NCBI GenBank assembly: GCA_947561715.1
Contig: OX387197.1
Location: forward strand, 27,492,266 to 27,556,265
From: Ascidia mentula
Taxonomy: Eukaryota; Chordata; Ascidiacea; Phlebobranchia; Ascidiidae
DNA: 64,000 bases
Direction: 5' to 3'
The translations under genes were made by a program, and so were the position numbers. Shown piece after piece: positions 58,249 to 64,000 of this stretch. Position 1 is the first letter of the stretch, and every line of letters starts with the position of its first letter. Below the pieces are notes generated by a model. It did no database searches, was not told where the DNA came from, and worked only from the letters and a program-made list of their open reading frames with translations.

Positions 58249-60036
58249 AGGGAAGAAGTTGCTTTCGCTGTGAATAGCCACCGGATGTTACGTCACAGTT
58301 TCACACCAAAGGAGCCAGATGAAAACAAGTCAGCCCACCAACTTTCCAGTTTTATATTACCACAACAACCAATCGCCGCCACTAACAAGGATGACGTCAC
58401 GCAACCACATATGTAACGATTTATAGTAAGATATATTTAACCATGCTGTATCTGGCGTGTGTTGGATTTTGCCGATTTCATTTGTGTACTTTTCATGGTA
58501 TCTTATTGTTGTTGCCATTTTACTGTTCTGCATTTAACCATGTGCAAAAAAACTGTATAAAACGACCCCCTCCCCACAACACACATTTGATATTCAATAC
58601 CCTGGTTTCAATTCAGAATAAAAGTTGACTTGAAAATATCTTGGGAAGCAATTGTAAGTTTGGTGTTTCAAGCCTTACTTTGTAAATGAGAGCAAATATG
58701 TATCCACCACGTGGTTTGACTCCATCACAATGCGGTCTATAAAGAAGACGTTAATTCCCTTTTATTCCTGTATGCAAATATTTCTCTTAACCGATTTCCG
58801 ATTCCAACGTCATTCGGTTTCTGAATTGTTTAATTTTTTTATTGTTTAACAAATTAAACCTACATCCACTCGTAACTTGTTATTTTCAATCTGAATGTTG
58901 GAAGTTCCGCGGCGACGCATGCATGGAAACAAACGTTGCAAAAGTCAACTATATAATGAACTTTGGTTAACTTCACAGTGTAAATATAGAGTGAGCATGA
59001 ACGGAATAGCGAGGTCAAGTCCCGAGCTAAACAATAGAAATAAAAAGTTTACTGTGGTCAATCGACGTCACCACTCTTGTGACCTTTCATTTGAAATCTG
59101 CACGGAGGATGACGGGAAGACACTTAATTAATACCATCGTAAAAACTATATAGGGGATCACCACAAATATTAATGTATTATAAACTGAGGAGGTATTTTG
59201 TAATATTTATGCAAATGCAAGTGTGTGTACGGTTACATGACATGTCAAAAGTTACCAGACAACTTTTAACAATTCCCATTTAAAATTGCAACAACCCAGC
59301 TAATGAAATGTTGTTTGTTAATTTTATTCGGAGCAATTCTGACACACAGCGTCATAATGAATCCTGATCCAGACAAAACTGACCGTGAACTTTGGAGGTT
59401 TATTTTAGGCTATGAGAGTTAATCTTAGTTCTTTCAAAATAAATTCCCATAAAATTAGTGTTTGAGTTGTTCGACAATTTTACTAGTAAAGTCAAAGCTA
59501 ATATGCTATAAACACAGCACTGATGATGAAACGTTTGCTTGTAATGATCAGCTTTGGATTTTTTATTCCATGCAACCAAAAGTTATTCGCAACTTTTGTA
59601 TCTACAAATTGTTGAAAGTGGCAAATATTTATTCGGTAGCTTTCAAAATACAAAATATCCAACCGGAAATCCATTGTGACATAACAAGGGGCAAAGATGG
59701 GATGAACGCGGATGAATATAGTCAGCTTCAACGCGATGGAAACTTTACACAAAATTCACTGCGCGATGACGAACAATAAACTGAAAACTTTGTTAACTCT
59801 CCGTTTTGGGATGCTGCAGTTCAAATATAGAACAATGAAGGCCCGTATGAACGAATCGAAAGCAGACGACCTGAAATAAACAATAGAACGTTGACCGACG
59901 TCATTACTCACACCGTCTAGGATACTTGTTTGGAAGATGGACTATCAGCCTCACAAAGTTAGGCTTCGTTAAGGTTAGTTCAGCGAGATTCCCAAACCAT
60001 ATAACTGAGGCTTGGGATTATTTTCACACCTTAGCC
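58249..60036. other. Intergenic L16-L17
   Basis: No CTLD exon. Contains the tail-exon remnant at about 59640-59779. The open frame at 58895-59131 shows no recognisable domain. Confidence 0.5.
59640..59779 (+). pseudogene. Remnant of an L17-type cytoplasmic tail exon
   Basis: Reads PEIHCDITRGKDGMNADEY, SQLQRDGNFTQNS, then stop at 59777-59779. This closely matches the middle of the L17 tail (PEIHCDITRGQDGEDADEY, QQLQRDGNFTQTS). The rest of that tail and the other exons are missing nearby. Could be an alternative last exon of L16, but a truncated duplicate is simpler. Confidence 0.65.
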
Positions 60037-62230
60037 ATGAAAGGTTTGCTGATGTTGATATTATTGGAGAGCTTCGTGTACGCAGTAGAATGGAAGGACT
60101 GTGGGGATGTGAAGGTTTTTATCAACGAAACATTCGTCTTGCGGAAAAAGGCTGCCAAGGCATGCAAAGTGATTGGCGCGCATCTGGTCAACGTCAAAAC
60201 CGAATCACTTTTTGAGTGTTTAAAACAGAAATTGGAAAGTAAGTTATGGCTTAATGGGAGTTTTGAACAGAGCGATGCAAAGTGACGTAGGGGAATGTCA
60301 CGCTACTTCTTACACACAGATTTTGCTTTAAATGGGATTAGAATATGATAAAGGGTTTCCCAACTGTCAGCATGGCATTTACGACATGCAATCATTTCAG
60401 AAACCGAACATCACGGAAGGTCGTTTCACATTGGCGCAAAACTAAAAAGTGGAAAACAAGAATATTTGTGGACAGATGGGACTGAACTAAGTTTCACCCA
60501 CTGGAAATCTGGCAAACGAGGGGAAAAAATATGTGTGATAATGGGAGATTTACATAACTCTGACAAACGATATTTTTGGAGGGATGTTCCGTGTAAATCC
60601 AGATCAAGATTTATTTGTGAAAGAAACGGTGAGAAGTTGAGTAACAAAATACAACAAATGTTGGTGAAAAAAGTTACACGGCCATTGTGCCTCACTCCAT
60701 GTTGATGCATTACTGGTAGGAATTACACAAGTGCCTAGAGCTTCAAATTGTCAAATTGTGCTCCACGTGTAGACGACTGGCGTTGACAAAAACTCGGTAT
60801 TTATTGACAGATAATAAATTGTCAACCAACAAATCGACCACCACAACCCGCGAACCGACCACCACAACCCGCGAACCGACCACCACAACCCGCGAACCGA
60901 CCACCACAACCAGGAAACCGACCACCACGACCCGCGAACCGACCACCACAACCCGCGAACCGACCACCACAACCCGCGAAACGACCACCACAACCCGCGA
61001 ACCGACCTCCACAACCCGCGAAACGACCACCACAAACCGCGAACCAACCACCACAACCCGCGAACCGACCACCACAACCAGGAAACCGACCACCACAACC
61101 CGCGAACCGACCACCACAACCAGCACACCAACCACCACAACCCGCAGCAAACCAATGACAACCTTTCCCAAAAAAACGAAAACACCAATCAGTGAGACAC
61201 CAGTTGAAACAACCCAGAGTGTTTCTTTTCCACCTGGTAAACAGGATGCTTAGTTTACATCCAATAATTACAATAAACAAGATTTGTTTACAGTTTCAAA
61301 AAATACCAGCTTTCTTATTCTCATCGCGTCAACTACAGTCGGTGTCGTTGTGTTCATCATTGTTGTGGTCATCGTCGTTTGCGTGATACAAAGACGCAGG
61401 AAACAAAGGTTGGTAAAAGTTGCGTGCGGTTATTTTGCGATTTACACACACGAGTTGATTTTGAAAACATGTGTTTATCATTTGAAACACTCAACTATTT
61501 TGGTTCAGAAACGTTCAACAAGAAGACCTTTACGGGATACAAGATCAGCTTCCTGGTAAGCAAAAACATGTGACCACCAACTAAAGGTTGTTTCTGTAAA
61601 GCAATAATAAAACCAAGCTATATCGAGAGTGTAGACTACCACTGGGTATAAGTTGTCATCAAAATAGTTTTTGCCGCGCTGTTTTTCACAAAGATTTCGT
61701 TTTAAGGTTTGGGAAGCTTCGAGTCTGTTGGCAGCCACCCACTACCTCAATATGGAGGCACTTCTTTCGTCGGTTCGCCGAAACGGTCAATCCAGCACCA
61801 GGAAGTTTCAACCCTTAATGACGTCACCATTGAACCGAATGACGCTGATAATGACGTGACAGTTGGTTTACAAACGTTTGGAACGACCAACAATGAAGAA
61901 ACAGTGGTTTCAAGCAACTACAGCAAAGTAAACAAGCTTCGAAAATCAGGAAGTTTTTTCCAAATACAAAATCCTCCCAATGAATTGAAACCGGAAATCC
62001 ATTGTGACATAACAAGGGGACAAGATGGGGAGGACGCGGATGAATACCAGCAGCTTCAACGCGATGGAAACTTCACACAAACTTCCCGGTGCGATGACGA
62101 GGAACTTTCAGGCTTGCCAGGACCGTCTGCTGCTGATTGTGCAAGCTATGGGGGAGTAGAGAGTGGTGACACTACCGATATCACGGCTTCAATTCACACT
62201 CCAGACGTTTATGCTGTACTTAAAAAGTAA
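60037..62230 (+). CDS. L17: mucin-stalk C-type lectin-like receptor with long multi-tyrosine tail
   Basis: Exons: 60037-60238 (signal peptide MKGLLMLILLESFVYAV, WKDC, AKACKVIGAHLVNVK), 60401-60628 (FHIGAKLKSGKQEYLW, GEKICVIMGDL, FWRDVPC, FICERN), 60811-61236 (TTTTREP stalk repeats), 61294-61408 (TM, FLILIASTTVGVVVFIIVVV then VIQRRRKQR), 61509-61555 (linker NVQQEDLYGIQDQLP) and 61707-62230 (tail). Phases 1,1,1,2,1 match the main family, which decided the linker boundaries. CTLD: four main cysteines plus two extra in exon 1 (KDC, FEC); no EPN, and WRD in place of WND. Tail motifs: SNYSKV (fits ITIM consensus SxYxxV), DEYQQL, ASYGGV and terminal DVYAVLKK. No close ITAM pair, so it looks inhibitory or docking; inference. 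Confidence 0.8.
60835..61145 (+). repeat. 21-bp coding minisatellite (TTTTREP)
   Basis: About fourteen 21-bp units encoding TTTTREP (variants TTTTRKP, TTTTRET), in frame inside the L17 stalk exon. Open frames on the opposite strand (60743-61280) are products of the repeat and are not genes. Confidence 0.93.
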
Positions 62231-63148
62231 ACACGTGGCTACAGTACTTGATTCAGACTATTCCCAACTGAAAACATACAGATGTTTCAAATATTACTTT
62301 TTTAAAGCAATAACCAAGTGAGAATGTTATTATTATTCAGAAAACCAAACGTACTTTGGACTTAGTGACGCGCCAAGTTATGTCAAAAAATAGGTAAAAC
62401 GTGAATCTAGTGACAACAAATCACTGCAACCCGAGATTGTTCCATGTTTGTATTCAGTTAAGTAATGTAAGACAACCAACAACGGGAACAGTTTGCGCTA
62501 AATCCTTTTCCACATTCATGTGAGTTTTTTGTGCCCAGTTGTCTTTCACGATATTCATGAGACCTGTTGTATATTATGTGCAGTAAAGTGTTGATCACGT
62601 GGTGTGAGTAATGATCATTTTGTCGGTCCTGAGCTCCTGTCTCGTGTTCACCTCGTGGTGACGTCATAAGTCGTGTGTGGCGTAACTCGCGATAAAAAGT
62701 TGTTGCTTCCTCAACGGTGGAAACAAAAATTTTCTTTGAAGCGCAAGGAGTGGAGGTGGCTTAACCGGCGCTCGGGTCGGTTTCAACCATGTTGAACTCA
62801 ACGGTAACCACCTGGTTTAAACAGAATAAATCGCAAATATTTTATGCGTGGATTTAGAATTAGCAGCCAAGGTTTGCAGCGGAAGAAATACAGCACTGTT
62901 AATTTGAAATTTCACCAAACGTTTCAGTCAGAAGATGCGAAAAGTTTGCGATCAGAGAGTTACAAATATTCAGCATTCTTCTGATAATCGGGTTTAGGAT
63001 TCGTTAACAAATAAAAATGTTTAAACAATAGTGGTTTGGTGCAAATGCAGGAGAAAAGTTTTTAAGCAAACCAAACCGAGTTTCTGTGAGTTCATTTTTG
63101 TTCACTAAATCCTAATTTCTTTCCAGCGATTTACCCGAAGAACTAAAC
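62231..63148. other. Intergenic L17-L18, nothing recognised
   Basis: No exon of the family and no clear repeat. The acceptor-like ttctttccag near 63115-63125, just before the L18 ATG, may mark a 5'-UTR intron. Confidence 0.45.
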
Positions 63149-64000
63149 ATGAAGTTTTTGTTGGTGTGTTTTCTATCTGTGGTCTCTGCAAAAATCTGGC
63201 ATAAAAATCCCACAATCGACTTTGAGTATTTCATCGGACCTCGAGTCTCTTCATATTACGAAGCGGTAAAAGCATGTAAGGAAATTGATACTGGAGCCAG
63301 CGTCGCTAATGTTAAAGATGTTGACACCTTCAATTTCCTGGTGCAAACAATTGGGGATGTGTCAGGTGGGTATTTCTGAATGCCGTCCTCAGGGGAAGTC
63401 CCTAAATCAGTCGCAGATAACTGTTTTGTTTTCAAAACTTTTTAATTTATCTCAAAAAAATAGTTTCTAAGTTGATGATAAATAAAGTTAACAGTCTTGA
63501 TCACCACGCTTTGTTTGTTTAAACATTTCATGGTCATCGTGTCTCTTTTATACACAAAAAAAGAAGAAAAATGCGAAGCACAAAGTAATGTCGTGTACTG
63601 TGGGTTTGACATCTGTCAAAAAACTACGCATGTTAATAACGTTACACTTTTAGCGACGACGTTAACCTAAATTGCAATATTTTCAATTTTATGCTTTATT
63701 TTCAAACTTTGTTAACGTTACAGCAGCATACATCTAGTGTGAAACCTAGTCCAGTGCCACAATTACCAGCTGCATTGATGAGATCTTTCAGGGGAAACAT
63801 TGTTTTCACCTGTCTGCATCTCTCAAGGATTATTATTGCTTTTTTAACACCTACTCTACATTTCCAGCTTTCCCGTACTCGTTCTATATCGGAGCAACAC
63901 GAGTTCCGGGAACAAATAATTTTATATGGACGGGTGGAACGAGTGCTGACAGTGGACAGTGGAGTGGAGGCGAACCAAACAACCAGGGTGGAAATGAGAA
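63149..64000 (+). CDS. L18: C-type lectin-like receptor, 5' part, with EPN motif
   Basis: Exon 1 at 63149-63365 (217 nt, the family length): signal peptide MKFLLVCFLSVVSA, WHKNPTIDFEYFIGPRVSSY, KACKEIDTGASVANVK. Exon 2 starts at 63868 and runs off the window: FYIGATRVPGTNNFIW, SGQWSGGEPNNQGGNE. EPN followed by a downstream Glu is the classic calcium/mannose-type motif of C-type lectins, absent from the other loci here. This copy may bind sugar. Stalk, TM and tail are beyond the edge. Confidence 0.75.

Noticed and set aside
60743..61280. Three overlapping minus-strand frames rich in Val, Trp/Ser or Gly/Cys
   Set aside because: Antisense of the 21-bp TTTTREP repeat in L17.

Overview
This is a eukaryotic window: AT-rich, with multi-exon genes, GT-AG introns mostly of 100-1500 bp, signal peptides and transmembrane exons. 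There are no operons or ribosome-binding sites. The gene content (NK-receptor-like C-type lectin genes), compact introns and tRNA-derived SINE suggest an invertebrate deuterostome, most plausibly a tunicate (ascidian). The species assignment is inference.

Almost the whole window is one tandem array of C-type lectin-like domain (CTLD) receptor genes, about 18 loci, called L1-L18 here. L1 is on + and enters from the left edge. L2-L12 (1.2-43.4 kb) are on -, and L13-L18 (44.4 kb to the right edge) are on +, with an inverted duplication at the switch. The main family has a stereotyped six- to seven-exon layout: signal peptide plus first half of the CTLD | second half of the CTLD (234 nt) | Thr/Ser-rich stalk | transmembrane segment | short juxtamembrane linker | tyrosine-rich tail. 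Intron phases are the same in every intact copy (1,1,1,2,1), so tails and ectodomains are interchangeable cassettes.

Four tail types recur. Type A has a TYATAKPR motif plus an ITAM-like YSRV-x9-YDTL pair. Type B has PIYATAKPR, YDQV-x8-YDHL and a terminal TYAI/MV. Type C has YDTL-x9-YDQL and further YxxL/V motifs. Type D has YDVI, a Grb2-type YVNK and a terminal SSYMKV that fits the ITIM consensus. L12 (type D) and L15 (type A) carry closely similar first CTLD exons on opposite signalling tails, as in vertebrate paired activating/inhibitory receptors.

The array is evolving quickly. Complete-looking genes (L2, L3, L5, L7, L10, L12, L15, L16, L17) are mixed with copies carrying stops, frameshifts, start loss, internal deletions or fused exons (L4, L6, L8, L9, L11, L13, L14). 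Intergenic blocks of about 0.4-1.4 kb are duplicated along with the genes, and one block type carries paired TGACGTCA palindromes. L16-L18 are more divergent; L16 and L17 have long Thr/Pro minisatellite stalks.

A 4.1-kb, apparently young Ty3/gypsy LTR retrotransposon (10672-14799, - strand) interrupts the duplicated block behind L4. Its empty site is preserved in a paralogous copy near 44.09 kb. Smaller elements are a tRNA-derived SINE cluster with a 49-bp hairpin (34.2-34.8 kb), a SINE fragment (21.6 kb) and two foldback elements (2.86 and 48.4 kb).
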